Source: Cladophialophora immunda (taxonomy: Eukaryota > Ascomycota > Eurotiomycetes > Chaetothyriales > Herpotrichiellaceae). Taken from it: a DNA stretch of 64,000 nt. Both the position numbers and the translations under genes were made by a program. Below are positions 1 through 11,755 of this stretch, piece by piece; position 1 is the first letter of the stretch, and each line of letters opens with the position of its first letter. The stretch spans positions 930,001 to 994,000 of the forward strand of contig NW_015622545.1 of NCBI RefSeq assembly GCF_000835495.1, read 5' to 3'. The notes under the pieces are model-generated. The model ran no database searches and was not told where the DNA came from. It saw only the letters and a program-made list of their open reading frames with translations.

Positions 1-1127
1 TAGCTAGGATAACTAGATTAAGAAGACCTTCCTAGCTAACTATCTATTATACGAGCTATAGAATGCGATTATAGTAACCCCTATCCCTAGGTCCTATAAG
101 GAGTACTATACGTTACTTCATACCGTCAGTACTAACCTAGAGAACCTCTAATGAAAGAAGGGACGGGATAAGCCCTATACGATAAAGGGCTCGTTAATGC
201 TAATTAAGGTTACTCTAGCGGAAGATATAATAGAGTGAGAGCCGTTGGACGCTACTACTGCGGCTATTATACGTACGTAGCGTACTTAATAAGTATCTAA
301 GGAAATATTAGATAAGCGAAAGGAAGTAGGACGCTATCTTCGATATAGATTAGGAGAACACTTTATATACTAATACTCTCTACTCCTAGTAATACGTCCT
401 TAAGTAGGACGTACGGTAGCTACGGCTATAACTATAGAAGAAGAGGGTAAAGAGGATCTAAAAAATAAGTAGCTCCTAATAAAAGTCGCTATTAGGAGCG
501 TACGAAGATTTAGGAAGTCTAGCGAGGATTTTAAGACTTAATAAACGAGTTATCTTTCTTAGTACCTTTAATAGTAAATAAAGAGTATTCTATATCTATA
601 CTTATAGATTCTAGGTATTTATTATATAATCTTATTAACGCTCGTTTTACTTCTCGATAGAATCTTTAGCGTATATAGATTCCCTCTTAACTTATTATAG
701 AATTTAATGAATTAATAAACTTATTAATCTTAAAAGTAGCTAAATTAGAGATTAATATTAATAGATATAAGGAAATTACCTTCCTATATATCGTCCTAAA
801 CTTAGCCTCGTACAATATTATATTAGGACTTCCTTAGATAAAACGGAATAATATATGGCTTTACCTAAAGGAGTCCTATTTATACCTAGGACTATAGAGG
901 ATACGTATATAAAACGAATTAAAGGCGACTCCCCTAAAGGTTAACTATAGCCTTATAAGCGCGGTAGCTTTCTCTCTACTTACGCGATAATAATATAAGT
1001 AGAAGGGTATATAAGTATTCGCTATTAGTCTAGTTAATATCGATAAAGCCCTAGTAGTTAAAAAGATAATAGACCTCCATATAAAGCTACTAGAATACCT
1101 ATACCCCTTCCTTAACGTATTTAATAG

Positions 1128-1905
1128 GATAATAGTAGATAAACTACTACCGCTCTAAGGGAAAGAGATAGACTATATAATAGACCTTATATAGGACGAT
1201 AGGAGAACCCTTAAGGTATCTTAGGGCCCGCTATATAGTATATTAAGAGAAGAACTACTTATTCTATAGAAGATACTTATAGAGCTACTCGATAAGGGGT
1301 TTATCTAGGTAAGTAACTCACTAACGGTAGCGTTAGTCCTCTTTATACGGAAGCTAGGGGGAGGATTACGATTCTATATAGACTATTACGGATTAAATAA
1401 GATTATAAGGAAGGATTAGTACCCTCTACTATTAATCTATAAAATACTATAGAATATTAGATAAGCTAAATAGTATATAAAGCTTAATATTATTATAGTA
1501 TTCTACTAGATTCGTATTATAGAAGGAGATAAATAGAAGATAGCGTTCTATACGAGATATAGACTATATAAATAGCTTATTATCCCTTTTAGATTAGCGA
1601 ATACACTTAGTACATTCTAGAAATACATTAATTAGACCTTACGCGACTATCTTAACGTCTTCTACTTAGCCTATATTAATAATATCCTAATCTATTTATA
1701 TAAGTTATTAGAAGAGTACCGGAGTTATATTTAGAAGGTCCTTAAACGCCTACGTAAGGTAGGACTATAGATTAATATTAATAAGTGTGAATTTAAGGTT
1801 AAGTTAATAAAATACCTAGGATTTATTATTAAAGTAGAGAAAGGCGTATAAATAGATCTAGAGAAGATAAAGACGATCCTTAACTAGGAAGTCCCTAAAT
1901 TAATA
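1128..1905 (+). pseudogene. reverse transcriptase relic
   Basis: Visible blocks include RKLGGGLRF then DYYGLNK around 1350-1400, which match the RT region of Ty3/gypsy elements (usual form DYRGLN). Around 1655-1690 LRDYLNVFYLAYINNILIY corresponds to the catalytic YxDD box, with both aspartates now asparagine, the exact outcome of G-to-A change. KYLGFII follows near 1810. Several in-frame stops interrupt it. Confidence 0.88.
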
Positions 1906-2095
1906 AAGGGAGTATAAAGCTTTATTAGATTTACGAACTTCTATAGGAAGTTTATATAAGACTTCTCTAAGATTATACTTCCTATTATAACTCTTATACG
2001 GAAGGATATAATGTTTCAATAGATAATAGAGGCGGACTAAGCCTTTATACGACTAAAAAGGATATTTATAACGGCTCTAATATTAATCCTATTCG

Positions 2096-2480
2096 ACTAT
2101 AAGAGAGAGACTATTATAGAAGTTAACGCGTTAAAATAGTGTATTAGGGAGACGCTCTTCTAAGTTAACAATAAGGGAGTTATACGCCCCTATACCTTCT
2201 TCTTAAAGAAGAATTACTTAGCCGAATGTAACTATAAGATCTACGATAAGGAAATACTCACTATTATACGATATCTAGAGAAATAGGATACTGAACTACG
2301 GAGCGTTAAGAAATTCGAGATTTAGTCCGACTATAAGAATCTCGAATACTTTATATTCGTACGAAAACTCACTAAGAGATAAATACGTTAGTCCCTTATC
2401 CTATCGAGGTATAACTTTATAATCTTATACGTCCCTAGAAGGTAAAATATTCAAGCGGACGCCCTCTCCCGGAGGGAGTA
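2096..2480 (+). pseudogene. RNase H relic and ADALSRR box
   Basis: The frame shows EVNALK where EVDASK is usual, then AECNYKIYDKEIL, SDYKNLEYF and finally QADALSRRE at about 2450-2478. These are the standard RNase H and tether motifs of Ty3/gypsy pol. Catalytic Asp is again read as Asn and several Trp codons are stops. Confidence 0.85.
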
Positions 2481-2939
2481 GAATATATCTTAGGACTAAG
2501 AGGACGAAAGACTTTAGTATCGTATAGCGCGCCTTATTAAGCTAGAGATACTAGATAGAACGGGATCTAAGGCGCTATAAGTGAATATAATATTAATAGA
2601 AGGACTATTAATTAAAGAATAATAAAGATCGACTTAATAGAACGACTAGATATATTAGGAGACTATTAAGTCTATATAAAGAGGAGCCCGTATGTTCCCC
2701 TCTAGCCTAGGTCTAAAAGTATTAATTATAGAATATACCCTTAACGAGGAAGGGTAACTACTATTTTAGGGATAGCGTTAGGTACTAGAATCGGAGGCTC
2801 TCCGTATAGTAATTATTTAATAGGTATACGACTTAAAGGTTATTAGTTACTTAGGTTAAGAAGGGATAATAATCTTAATAGTAAGGTAGTTCTTCTAGCT
2901 AAATATACTATAAGATATTCGAAGATTTATACGGAATTA

Positions 2940-3500
2940 CGATATCTATAGACGGATAAAGACCTAGAAGGAATAGAAATAGAGGTTCCTAAAGCCTCTC
3001 CTAATCCCTAATTAACTATAGAAGGAAGTATTAGTCGATTTTATTATAGAACTCCTAGAAAGTTAGGGCTATACGAACCTTATAGTTATTATAGATTAAC
3101 TAGAGAAAGGAGTCTTACTCGAACCGTTACGTACGATTAAGTTAAAAGACGTAGTAGAAGTCTTCCTACGGACATTCTATTAGTAATATAGACTACTATT
3201 AGTAATTATATTAGATCGCGGCCCCTAATTCGTAAGTATACTATAGAAAAGGATCTATTAACTCTTAGGTATTATATAGTAACTATCTATAGCTTATCAC
3301 CTAGAGATAGATAGATCTACTAAGCGAATAAACTAAACGGTTAAAATGTACCTTCGTACGTTTATAAATAGAAAATAGGATAACTAGGTAGAACTCCTAT
3401 CTATAGCGGAACTAGTAATTAATAATTACGATGTATACTCTATAGGAGTGAGCCTATTCTTCCTACTATATAAGTATTATATTAAGCTACTTTAGATATA
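2940..3500 (+). pseudogene. integrase core relic
   Basis: Near 3205-3225 the frame reads LDRGP with a stop and then FVS, the D64-to-D116 region of retroviral-type integrases (usual DRGPQF). About 3310-3360 it reads RINQTVKMYLRTFIN, matching the conserved segment around the third catalytic residue, followed by ELLSIAELVINNYDV. Stops and lost acidic residues make it inactive. Confidence 0.82.
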
Positions 3501-3904
3501 AGAATCCCCCTATATAGCGGAGACTCCTTAAGGACCTATATAATAAGTAGACTTTATTATACGGTAACTCTAAGAGGCGAGAGAATAAGCGTAGTCTTTA
3601 ATAATTATTACGTAGTAGGAGTAGGAGGAGAGAATGAATTAAACATAATAATAGGCACTGTAATTCTAAGTTAGCGATAAGATATAGCTTAACTTAAGAA
3701 ACGTACGAATAACGCGTACTAGTAAGAAACTAAACTAGAAGAATACGAAGTATATCATTACGGAGGTAGTAGGATCTTATAGCTACCGCCTAAATACCCC
3801 GCCGAGTATTTATAATGTCTTCTACTTAGACCTCCTTCGTACGGCCTTAATAGACTCTCTTAACTCGTAGAGAACGGACGATAACTAGCCTATACTAATA
3901 ATAG

Positions 3905-4080
3905 TTAGAGACGATAAAGAATATAAAGTAGAGGCGATCCTAGAAGATAGGGTTATACGAAGAGGAAGAGGATTCTAGAAGTAATACCTAGTAAAATAGA
4001 CTAGATATACTAAACTAACGTAGGAACCGGCCGATGCGCTATAAGACTTCGCTACGCTAGATACGTACAAGACTTCCTAA
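3905..4080 (+). pseudogene. chromodomain relic at the pol C terminus
   Basis: The frame reads EYKVEAILEDRV, then RRGRGF, YLVK with a stop, TRYTKLT, a stop, then EPADAL. This is the chromodomain layout (EYEVE-IL, YLVKW-GY, TWEPA) with both aromatic-cage Trp codons turned into stops. It places the element in the chromovirus branch of Ty3/gypsy. Intact chromodomains of this kind direct integration toward heterochromatin; this copy cannot. Confidence 0.82.
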
Positions 4081-4090
4081 GTAAATATAG

Positions 4091-4103
4091 AAGGAGGGGG
4101 GGG
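4091..4103 (+). other. polypurine tract before the 3' LTR
   Basis: An uninterrupted purine run (aaggagggggggg) ends directly at the TG that opens the LTR. This is the usual position of the plus-strand primer of an LTR retrotransposon. Confidence 0.7.
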
Positions 4104-4520
4104 TGATATAATAGGTTAAACCTAGGAGAAGGCTCGGTTCTAGCGAACTAGCGCTAAGACTAACGCTAGGAAATACTATCTCCTAATTAGTCAAGATTTA
4201 CCTATATAATATATAGGTGAAATACTATCTCCTAATTAGTTAAGACGTATACGATATAAGAGATATAAAGTCCTAATAGCTAAGATACTATACGTAAGGG
4301 AAGGTAAGGAGTTAGAATAAGTACGTAAGGGAAGGTAAGGAGCTAGAATAAGTACGTAAGGAAAGGAGTAAGGAGGTGAGGATAATAGTTACCTTCTTAC
4401 GGCGCGTTGGAGGATATAAGGAGAAAGGAAGGATAGCTATTCCTTCCTTCTCTCTCCTCAGATTTATCCTCCTTATTACTAGGTTAGCTAGCTAGTTGTA
4501 GAACTCTTTCTAAACCCTCA
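4104..4520 (+). repeat. LTR 1 of the RIPed chromovirus (417 bp)
   Basis: It opens with TGATATAATAGG after the polypurine tract and closes with ACCCTCA, giving TG...CA ends. It matches 5394-5809 along its whole length at high identity, with differences that are C/T or G/A. Internally it carries a short tandem around 4300-4380 (GTACGTAAGG with AAGGTAAGGAG). Confidence 0.85.
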
Positions 4521-5393
4521 CACGTACGAAGATTTAGGAAGCTTAGCGAGGATTTCGAGACTTAATAAATAAGTTACCTTTCTTAGTACCTTTAATAATA
4601 AATGTGGAATATCGCCATTTAGGCGTATAGCCTAATTAGGCCTAGCGTCTTATCACGTGACTAGTTAACGCTACTAGTCTATACTAGATCACGTGATATA
4701 GGCGGTGGCGTTAAGGGTGGCGTTACTATAACGTGATTGATTACTAATAGTGATTAGAAATCTACCTTCGAGGTATTTCTATCACTATCTAGTAGTGTTT
4801 CCTTTGTCTATATAAGAGCGTTCTCTCTACTCAGATAGTTAACAAAACTAAGCTTCCTAACAGTCACGTACATTACCTAAAGGGTACGATCCTATGAGCC
4901 AATCTACTTCATGTCCTCCGAACAATAAATAAAGAGTATTCTATATCTATATTTATAAATTCTAGATATTTACTATATAGTCTTATTAACACTTATTTTA
5001 CTTCTTAATAGAATCTTTAGTATATACGGATTCTCTCTTAACTTATTATAAGATTTAATAAATTAATGAACTTATTAATCTTAAAAGTAGCTAAATTAAA
5101 GATCGATATTAATAGATATAAGGAAACTATCTTTCTATATATTATCCTAAGCTTAGTCTTATATAATATTATATTAGGACTTCCTTAGATAAAATAGAAT
5201 AATATATAGCTTTACCTAAAGAAGTTCTATCTATACTTAGGACTATAGAGGATATATATATAGAATGAATTAAAGGTAATCTCTCTAAAGGTTAACTATA
5301 GTCTTATAAGCGTAGTAGCTTTCTCTCTACTTATATAATAATAATATAAGTAGAAGAGTATATAAGTATTCGCTACTAGTCTAATTAATATCG
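4521..5393 (+). mobile_element. second, internally deleted copy of the same chromovirus
   Basis: Apart from the nested solo LTR (4603-4924), this stretch follows 497-1043 of the first copy base for base, allowing for C/T and G/A changes. It runs from just before the protease region to shortly after it, then jumps directly into the next LTR. Reverse transcriptase, RNase H and integrase are missing. The layout internal-LTR-internal-LTR looks like a tandem sharing the middle LTR, followed by deletion. Confidence 0.82.
4603..4924. mobile_element. solo LTR (322 bp) nested in the RIPed element, 5-bp TSD
   Basis: It begins TGTGGAATATCGCC and ends CCTCCGAACA. It is flanked by a perfect ATAAA duplication (4598-4602 and 4925-4929). 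The empty site is known from the other copy at about 565-580, which reads straight through the same sequence. A TATA box (CTATATAAG, about 4808-4816) sits where an LTR promoter should be. It keeps CA and TG dinucleotides, including two CACGTGA motifs, unlike its host element, so it is younger than the RIP. The start resembles Ty1/copia LTRs of ascomycetes, but superfamily is not provable from an LTR alone. Confidence 0.88.
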
Positions 5394-5809
5394 ATTATAA
5401 TAGGTTAAACCTAGGAGAAGGCTTAGTTCTAGCGAACTAGCGCTAAGACTAACGCTAGGAAATACTACCTCCTAATTAGTTAAGATTTACCTATATAATA
5501 TATAGGCGAAATACTACCTCCTAATTAGTTAAGATATATATAATATAAGAGATATAAAGTCCTAATAACTAAGATACTATACGTAAGGGAAGGTAAGGAG
5601 TTAGAATAAGTACGTAAGAGAAGATAAGGAGCTAGAATAAGTACGTAAGGAAAGGAGTAAGGAGGTGAGGATAATAGTTACCTCCTTACGGCGCGTTAGA
5701 GGATATAAGGAGAAAGGAAGGATAGTTATTCCTTCCTTCTCTCTCCTTAGATTTATCCTCCTTATTACTAGATTAGCTAGTTAGTTATAGAACTCTTTCT
5801 AAACCCTCA
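5394..5809 (+). repeat. LTR 2 of the RIPed chromovirus
   Basis: Near-identical to 4104-4520, ending in the same ACCCTCA. Its first bases (TGATA) are altered at the deletion junction. It has more C-to-T changes than LTR 1 at several shared sites. Confidence 0.83.
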
Positions 5810-6330
5810 TATTTAGAGTCTATTTCGCCCGTTTAACCTTAAATCGCTACTTATTAATAAAGCTTTTAAAGATTTTAAAGTATTAATAATTAAATCGTAT
5901 TAATATCCTCTTTAATATGAATATTATACTTTAATTATAGATATTTTCGAAAGTTTATAGTGACTATAGTCTTATACGACGAGATAAGAGAATAGTGAGT
6001 ATAATAGAGATATTAAACTCTATCTTTTGATTTAGTTCGTATTAAAGTAGCGTATAAGTATAAGCTTATGTTTTAAGAGTAGATATACCTCTTTTCGAAG
6101 TTATTAAAACTAAATCTATAATAGTAGAAGGCTTATAAAGAGATAAATCTACCTTAGAATCTATATTTTATTCTTTAAAAGAATAAATACGTACGAAGAA
6201 AAGAGAGGGAAAGATTTTTAAAGAGCGGTGTATACGGTGTGTAAGGAATACTAAGAAGTATTATGATACTACTAATACTAGTAATACACGCTAATACTAG
6301 TATCGTAATGATACCTTTCAATACCTGAGG
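5810..6330. other. AT-rich RIP-like flank without recognisable gene
   Basis: Base composition and CA/TG scarcity continue to about 6240. From 6330 the sequence changes abruptly to GC-rich. I recognise no coding motif in it. Short palindromic pieces of ATACTAGTAT type lie at 6270-6300, just before the compositional border. Confidence 0.6.
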
Positions 6331-6334
6331 TATC

Positions 6335-7233
6335 AAAAACCACGCTGCTCAGGACATCAGCGACCTGGATCTGGCACCTGGCCTCGACCATCCTGCGCTC
6401 TCGCCCAGCCTGCGATATCGTCTCCCTAGCGATCGTCCTCCCCGCACTACCGTCGATGGTCTTGACCATGGTCCAGGCCTTGCGCGCTACTCTGCCGGGC
6501 ACTAGGGACAGCCGGCCTAGAAGACCTCGCCTCCCCCGCCGGTCCATGCGACTTGACGACGTCGAGGACGACGACGACGACGACTCCTTCTCGATGGCAC
6601 CCTAAGCGGACGCTCACAGCACCCCAATGCCGCCCGTGGCCCTTGGTCCTGCCTCGCAGAACGTTGTGGATGGAAGCGCGAGCGACGCCCATCCGGAAAT
6701 CAACTCCGGCAAGCAGATTGGCTCTCTGGCGGCTGGCCATCACCCTCTTCCTCCACGAGCGATGTGCTTGGGGGTCAACAGTGATCAGATCGCAAGGAAC
6801 TACTCGGCTACATCGACGACGAGGGCTTCATGTCCGATTGAGCATGATGGGTTGTGAAGAGAGGTCAACAGCACTCGAGGGCAGACGGAGTGGCCACGCC
6901 GACGCCCACGGAAAACAACTCCGACAACCAAGCCCACGCCCACACCAAAGTCCACGGAATTCAATTCCAACACGCGCCCAAGCACATAAGCACTCAATCA
7001 AGTTGGCGACAAGATATGCGGCGGGTGGCACGGTCGAGCTTGAACAACATCTCATCCCTTCATGTTTCGCAAAAGCGAGCAAGCGAGCGAGCGACCATGG
7101 TGAACAAGACCAACAAAACAGAAAATGGCATGGCGCAGTGGGTGAGTGAGCGAGTCTGCGCCGAGAAAAAAGTTCAAGTTCTGCGAGTGCCGACTGAGTG
7201 CTGGGACTGGGCGCTAGGCGCTGGGCGCTGGGC
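6335..7233. repeat. dispersed modules: inverted copy of 53725-53790, then module A
   Basis: 6360-6475 on the minus strand matches 53725-53790 (caatggtcaagaccatcgac). 6540-6870 is module A, also present at 26085-26170, 40645-40740 and 57750-58050: an MRLDD start, then QNVV-G and HPE-SGKQIG, and a separate frame ending IDDEGFMSD and a stop. Then come several ACGGAAATC-type units. No frame is open through the whole module and the copies differ by indels, so I read it as a repeated gene remnant of unknown function. Confidence 0.6.
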
Positions 7234-7690
7234 GCCAGAGTGTCGAGAACAAAGGTCAAATTCTGGGCATGCCTGAGTGCCTGTCGAGTGAAAAAAGTTG
7301 AAATTCTGGAAGTGTTTTCCGGTGTGTGCAGTGCCGAGTGCCCTTCTTGCCGCTGAGCGCCCAAAGTTCAAATCCCCCGATCTTGGTGGCCCTGGCGGAA
7401 TTCTTCTCTTCTCCGTAGATTGGCATAACGAGCTCGGCCCGTTCCCCTCGACCGTTCACCCATATTTTATCTTCTTCGAGTTGTTCAGTTTCCGTGGAGA
7501 ACCTCACCCACCGACGGCTGAGTGTGCTGGGACCGCATGCTGGGCCAGAGGCCAGTGGGCGGAGATCATGGCTGATATGTTCACCCCGATGGTGCACCCC
7601 AACATTTGCTCCGACGTTGTGCACCCCGACATTGTACCCCGTCTTTTTTAACCCCGACATTATGTGTGCCCCGTATGTGAACTCTGATCG
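7234..7690. repeat. long inverted repeat, left arm (module E)
   Basis: The reverse complement of this stretch is found at 15655-16086 with high identity and a few indels. It includes degenerate units of the form CACCCCGACATTGT around 7595-7660, which recur at 36360 and 53475. The pair encloses about 8 kb that contains the intact gene at 11756-12999. Confidence 0.82.
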
Positions 7691-8769
7691 TGTGAACTGA
7701 GATTTCCGCCTGTAGACAAAGGAAAGGGGTGGTGTTGGTGTCTGACCCAAGGAAGTGTTATTATCTTTTTGTTTTTCACAATCTCGCGTCCTTGAGACTT
7801 CGCTCAATGGCCTTCTTGCGCGGCGTATCAGGCATCAACGAGTTCCGCTTCTTCAAGATGTATGCAGTGCCGTCTCTGTCGTAGAGACCGAATTGCCACC
7901 GTCTTCAGTTGTGTCAGGGTAATATAGCTATTACCGGAGGCGGGGGCGGCATTTCTTTGTTCTTCTTTTCTTTCCTTTCCTCCTGCTTTTGTTTTTGGCT
8001 GGAGGGACCGTAGGCAGAGCAGAGTCCTGCCGGATTTGATCGTTGCAGATTCGCTGCGACTGAGCGGACTGTACGGCAGGGGATAAGGAGGAAGGGTAAA
8101 GGGTCAAAGTCGAGAATGCTCCTGTGACTGCACTAGGGCACTGGCGGTCCTCGAGCTCACGGCGGACGTTGAAATGGATGGCAAAGGTCAGGGTCGGCGA
8201 CAGAGACAGGAGCCGAGACAAATGATATCATACACTCTCTTGAAAATCCGAGCAGGATGTTCTCCGGTTCTTCCAGGAGTGGCCGTCATTGGAGTCTGGG
8301 AATCCCGCCGGTGGTAGGTAGGCGTGGCGGGGGGTGAGGAAACAGAATTGTGCTGATGGATAGGAGAAACCTCTTTCCGCTGCCACTGCTGCTGGTGCCA
8401 ACGCTGCCAACCAGGCCAGGACTGCCTCAGCCAGGACTCCAAGAGACAGGACAGAGGATGAAGCTGCCAACCAGGCCTGAACTGCCGTAATGATTGCAGG
8501 TGTGTAAGATTGGAGATTTCGCAAGGGGGTTTGCAGCAAGGGGTGTGTAAGTATGTATACATGCACCACGGGTGGGAGCGTGGGTGCAAACGACGCCAGC
8601 CCAAGTTTTGCTTTCCCTGATGAAAGTTCAAGGGCGCAGGCACGTAATCCCGTTAGTCAGACTACCAGGACATGCGGCGGGTAGGTGGTAGGTGAGTGGC
8701 ACAATCTCGCTTGAACTATATCTCGTCCATCTATCAATGTACTTGTTCATCAGATTCTTCCTTTGCAGA
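7691..8769. other. non-coding stretch with repeat fragments
   Basis: No open frame with coding character. 8280-8375 resembles 13520-13660 (AACAGAATTG-type against AACCGAATTG, then GGAGAAACCT). 8390-8485 holds two units of the CTGCCAACCAGGCC motif that recurs at 14555, 43620-44140 and 53050. The rest, 7700-8230, I do not recognise. Confidence 0.5.
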
Positions 8770-9300
8770 CGGGAAGCATTGGACAGCTCTCCCTAACCGT
8801 GGTATTGAATGGCTCACGGATTGGGCCCCGGCGACCTGTCAACCAACCTGAGTGGCTGTGGGACTGCCCGTGGCCACTTGCCTTTCGCGAGGGGGGGGGG
8901 TTGGGGGGGTTTGGCCGTATGCACCTGCACACTTGCTCTCTCACTCTTTTGCTCTCTCACTCTCTTGCTCTCTTACTCTCGTGTCGCTCGTCACTTTCAG
9001 CTCCACGGCTACGCATGAACGGTCTCTCCAATGTTTCAGAAGAAGCTGAAGCTAGGCCAGCCAGCCTCAGAACCAACCCTTTTGCCCCCCTTTCGGCCAG
9101 CCCCATCTCCTTGTCCGTGCCGACGATGCCGCATTGGATACTTGGTGGCTTCAATGCTGGTCGCTGGTCGCCCATTGGTGCCACTGCCACTTCAGCCCTG
9201 CCGCCTGGGTGACAGAAAAGAGAAAACAAAAGATCAGGTTCGTCTTCTGTTCCCTTCCTTGCAAGTGGTTAGGCACTCGTTGATGGCTACATGAAGGCCT
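8770..9300 (+). repeat. dispersed module F, copy 1
   Basis: Direct copies lie at 14730-15310 and 37970-38600. Each opens with a CTCTCACTCT pyrimidine tract, then CAGCTCCACGGCTACGCA, CCAACCCT, CTCCTTGTCCGTG, and a TGGGTGACAGAAA block, ending in GGTTCGTCTTCTG. The copies differ by frame-breaking indels. The third copy runs furthest and contains a frame reading ANEVIILSDRAAEHLK. Product unknown. Confidence 0.7.
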
Positions 9301-10280
9301 TGGACGAAAATCTACGACGAGGCGAGGCGAACGAGGTCATCATTCTGTCTATCCATCCATCCATCCATCCGTCCATGACTCACCAAGGCGAGCGAGCGAG
9401 TGAGCGACGCCGGCCCGACCACAGCCCATCCCGAAATTGACTCCAATCGATCTCTCTCTCTCTCTCTCTCGGCCCAGCCAATCATCAATACACACCATAT
9501 CTGCAATCTACAATCCGTCCTACGGCACCCAGATGGAAATGACAAAAGGAGGAAGGCAGATTACGTCGATGCAGACCGGTTGGGGGGTTCGGCGATGAGA
9601 ATCGAGAGGTTTTGACACCGTCGGTAACTCACTCCCCACCTGAATCTGCCCCGGATCCAAACCCGTCAAGCAGTAGGTTCTTACCCGGCGACCACGATTG
9701 CCAGTGAAGGGCACCCGCCACCCCCCTGGACGACGACGCTATTGCCTCTCCGACAGCTCAGGCCAACCCTTACTTCGTCCATCAAGGTCCTCCTACCGAC
9801 ATCGCCGAGACGTCCTTGCTGCTCTCCTCCACGCCGGTGATAGCGTTGCGGACCTGGCTTATCGTTGGTTGGAAGCAAGCACCTCAACAACGCATCCAAC
9901 GTGCCTTGTTGAGTCGCAGGATTGCGTGCCTGATGCCGACCATCTCCAGTGGATGATAGAGGGCATGGCCGTGGATGCTTGCCCCGGGTCAAGCGAGAGG
10001 CATGGCGGATACTGGGACAGCAAACGGTAAATGGCGTTGGTGCTACTGGCTGGGACAACAACCCACCTCCCAGCTCTGCACAGATCGAGCCGGCTACTCG
10101 AGTCCCACAACTTTTGGGGAAAAAGAGGCTGCATCCACCAAAGCCCGCCGAGGAGATTCTCTCTGGACGAGAAATCATCAACGGACGAGTCTGGGCCAGT
10201 GGCTTGAGCCGGCTATGTGGGCGGCCCTACCGTAACGATCTGGTTGCCATCCTGATCCACGTCGGGGACCACGGAGACGT
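9301..10280. other. microsatellites and module J fragment
   Basis: 9345-9375 is a run of about seven ATCC units and 9448-9470 is (TC)n. 10030-10085 carries module J, whose + strand frame reads GVGATGWDNNPPPSSAQ. Related peptides occur at 30180-30310, 37680-37756, 42905-43025 and, inverted, at 45170-45310. The remainder shows no recognisable gene. Confidence 0.5.
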
Positions 10281-10282
10281 GG

Positions 10283-11365
10283 GTGCCAACGCTGCCAGCT
10301 TCGGCCAAAGGACCCCAAGAGACAAGACGCCGAGATCCAGCAGGACAGGGGAGGCGCCAGCCAGACCAGGACGATAGCATGTGGCGAGATGCCGTTACAC
10401 AAGGCACGGCTTTCGGTCGCAACTCCATGCAGCTCGCCGTGGCCATCATCAAGACGGCCACCCACGAAGGGGACCCGGTCCTGGTTGCCACTCCAGGCAA
10501 TGTCGAGACGCGACAAGCCAAGATGGAATCCTTCAGAGAGGTCGTCGCCAATCAGGTCCTGGTGAAACCTGGCGATGAAGACGCAGAGACAACTGAAGAT
10601 GCTTCTGTCAATGGCACCGACGGCCACCGCCTTCGCAGGATGTTGAGATTCAAAAGTTCAAGTTGGATTAGCCACGCCGACGCCTCCGGAAATCATCTCC
10701 GACAACGACGCCCCGCGCCCAAGTCCACGGAGTTCATTTCCGGCAACGCCGCAACGCCAGCACGCAAGGATGCCATCACGTTGGCTGCACGACATGCAGG
10801 CTGCACGATACACGATACACGAGCAAGACGGACGAGATGCTGCAGCAAGGCAGTGAGGGTGTCAGGTCAAGTCAGTGAGCGCCGTCCAGAGGGCAGAGGG
10901 CACTCGCAGGCACCCCTGGAATTTCAACTTGGGGCACCCAGTCTCAGCCTCGGTCTCGGTCTCAGTCTCAGTCTCAGTCTCAGCTCTCAGGCACTCTGCA
11001 GCCACACGCCCAGGATTGGAAATTTTGTTCTGGACGCCCAGCACCCATCAGCCATCACATCGGCAGCAACACATGCGAGATGTAAATACACGAGATGCAA
11101 ATACACGAGATGCTGCAACAAGGCAGCGAGGGTGTGGACTTGGGTTGTGTGCCACTTTTTCCCCAAACGCCAAAAAGTTGGTCGACCACACACGCCCACA
11201 CACTCGAGGAGCACGAAAAGTGGTGTTGGGGACGAAATGTCAAACAGTTGCACAAGGCCAAAAGCTGGGCCAAAAAGTTGCACAAAAAAAAGTGGTGTGT
11301 GGACAAAAAGTCCAAGAGTTGCACAAGTCCAAAAGCCCAAAAGTTACAAAAGTCCAAAAGGTTAG
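10283..11365 (+). other. long but low-complexity open frame, probably not a gene
   Basis: The + frame stays open for about 360 codons, but it crosses several dispersed repeats: a 43560-44160-type unit at its start, a QLAVAIIKTATHEGDP segment, the CACGAGATGC module, a TCTCAG tract and an A-rich tail. Composition is Ser/Arg/Lys-rich and reflects simple repeats. A second frame is also open over much of it. Only the part near 10380-10640, shared with 44290-44410, might once have been coding. Confidence 0.4.
10944..10984. repeat. TCTCAG/TCTCGG hexanucleotide minisatellite
   Basis: Seven near-perfect hexamers in a row of TCTCGG or TCTCAG type. Confidence 0.85.
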
Positions 11366-11400
11366 CCGATGAAACACACTCGCGCGCAGTCCAGGGCAGT
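11040..11400. repeat. module B and A-rich CAAAAAGTTGCACAAG tract
   Basis: 11040-11130 holds module B (CATCGGCAGCAACACATGCGAG, then two ACACGAGATGC repeats), also seen near 10790, 26230, 44800 and 58310. 11140-11365 is a degenerate tandem built from CAAAAAGTT and GCACAAGTCC units. 11368-11420 is an inverted copy of the CTCGAGTGTGTTTGATGG module found at 30750 and 48080. Confidence 0.6.
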
Positions 11401-11755
11401 CGGCGCAGACCAAAAGGCACCTGACTGACACTCATTTCCGGACCCCCCGTCTCAGCAGCGCCCTCAAGGCTCAGAACAAAGAGCAAAGGACACTCGCCGA
11501 CCCTCCAACTGTTCCCTGGCGCCCAGCACCCAGTCCCAGCTCTCAGTCGGCACTCGCAGAACTTGACCTTTGCCCCTGGCCGCCATTTCCCGGCACCCCG
11601 CCCATAATTTCCAATCGACCTCCAAGCAGATGTCTCCGCACATCCAGTCCCTTGCGAATTGTGGTCATTTCCACCACCCCACCGCCAAATCCGGAAAACC
11701 ACAGACATCCATGACAGATACTTGCGAGCTGCTCTGCGGTTCAACGCAAAGGCCT

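Larger units (their letters stand above)
1..4103 (+). mobile_element. RIP-mutated Ty3/gypsy chromovirus, internal region (left end outside the window)
   Basis: The stretch is very AT-rich, CA and TG dinucleotides are almost absent and TA is in excess, as expected after saturating RIP. Read on the + strand it gives collinear relics of a Ty3/gypsy pol polyprotein: aspartic protease near 560-760, reverse transcriptase, RNase H, integrase and a chromodomain, in the canonical order. All frames are closed by TAG and TAA codons where Gln and Trp codons are expected. A purine tract and an LTR follow. Bases 1-500 should be the gag end, but I recognise nothing specific there. The element cannot encode protein. 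Confidence 0.9.

Noticed and set aside
10283..11365. 360-codon + strand open frame
   Set aside because: It spans at least four dispersed repeat modules and simple-sequence tracts, and a second frame is open over the same part. Its length comes from low complexity.
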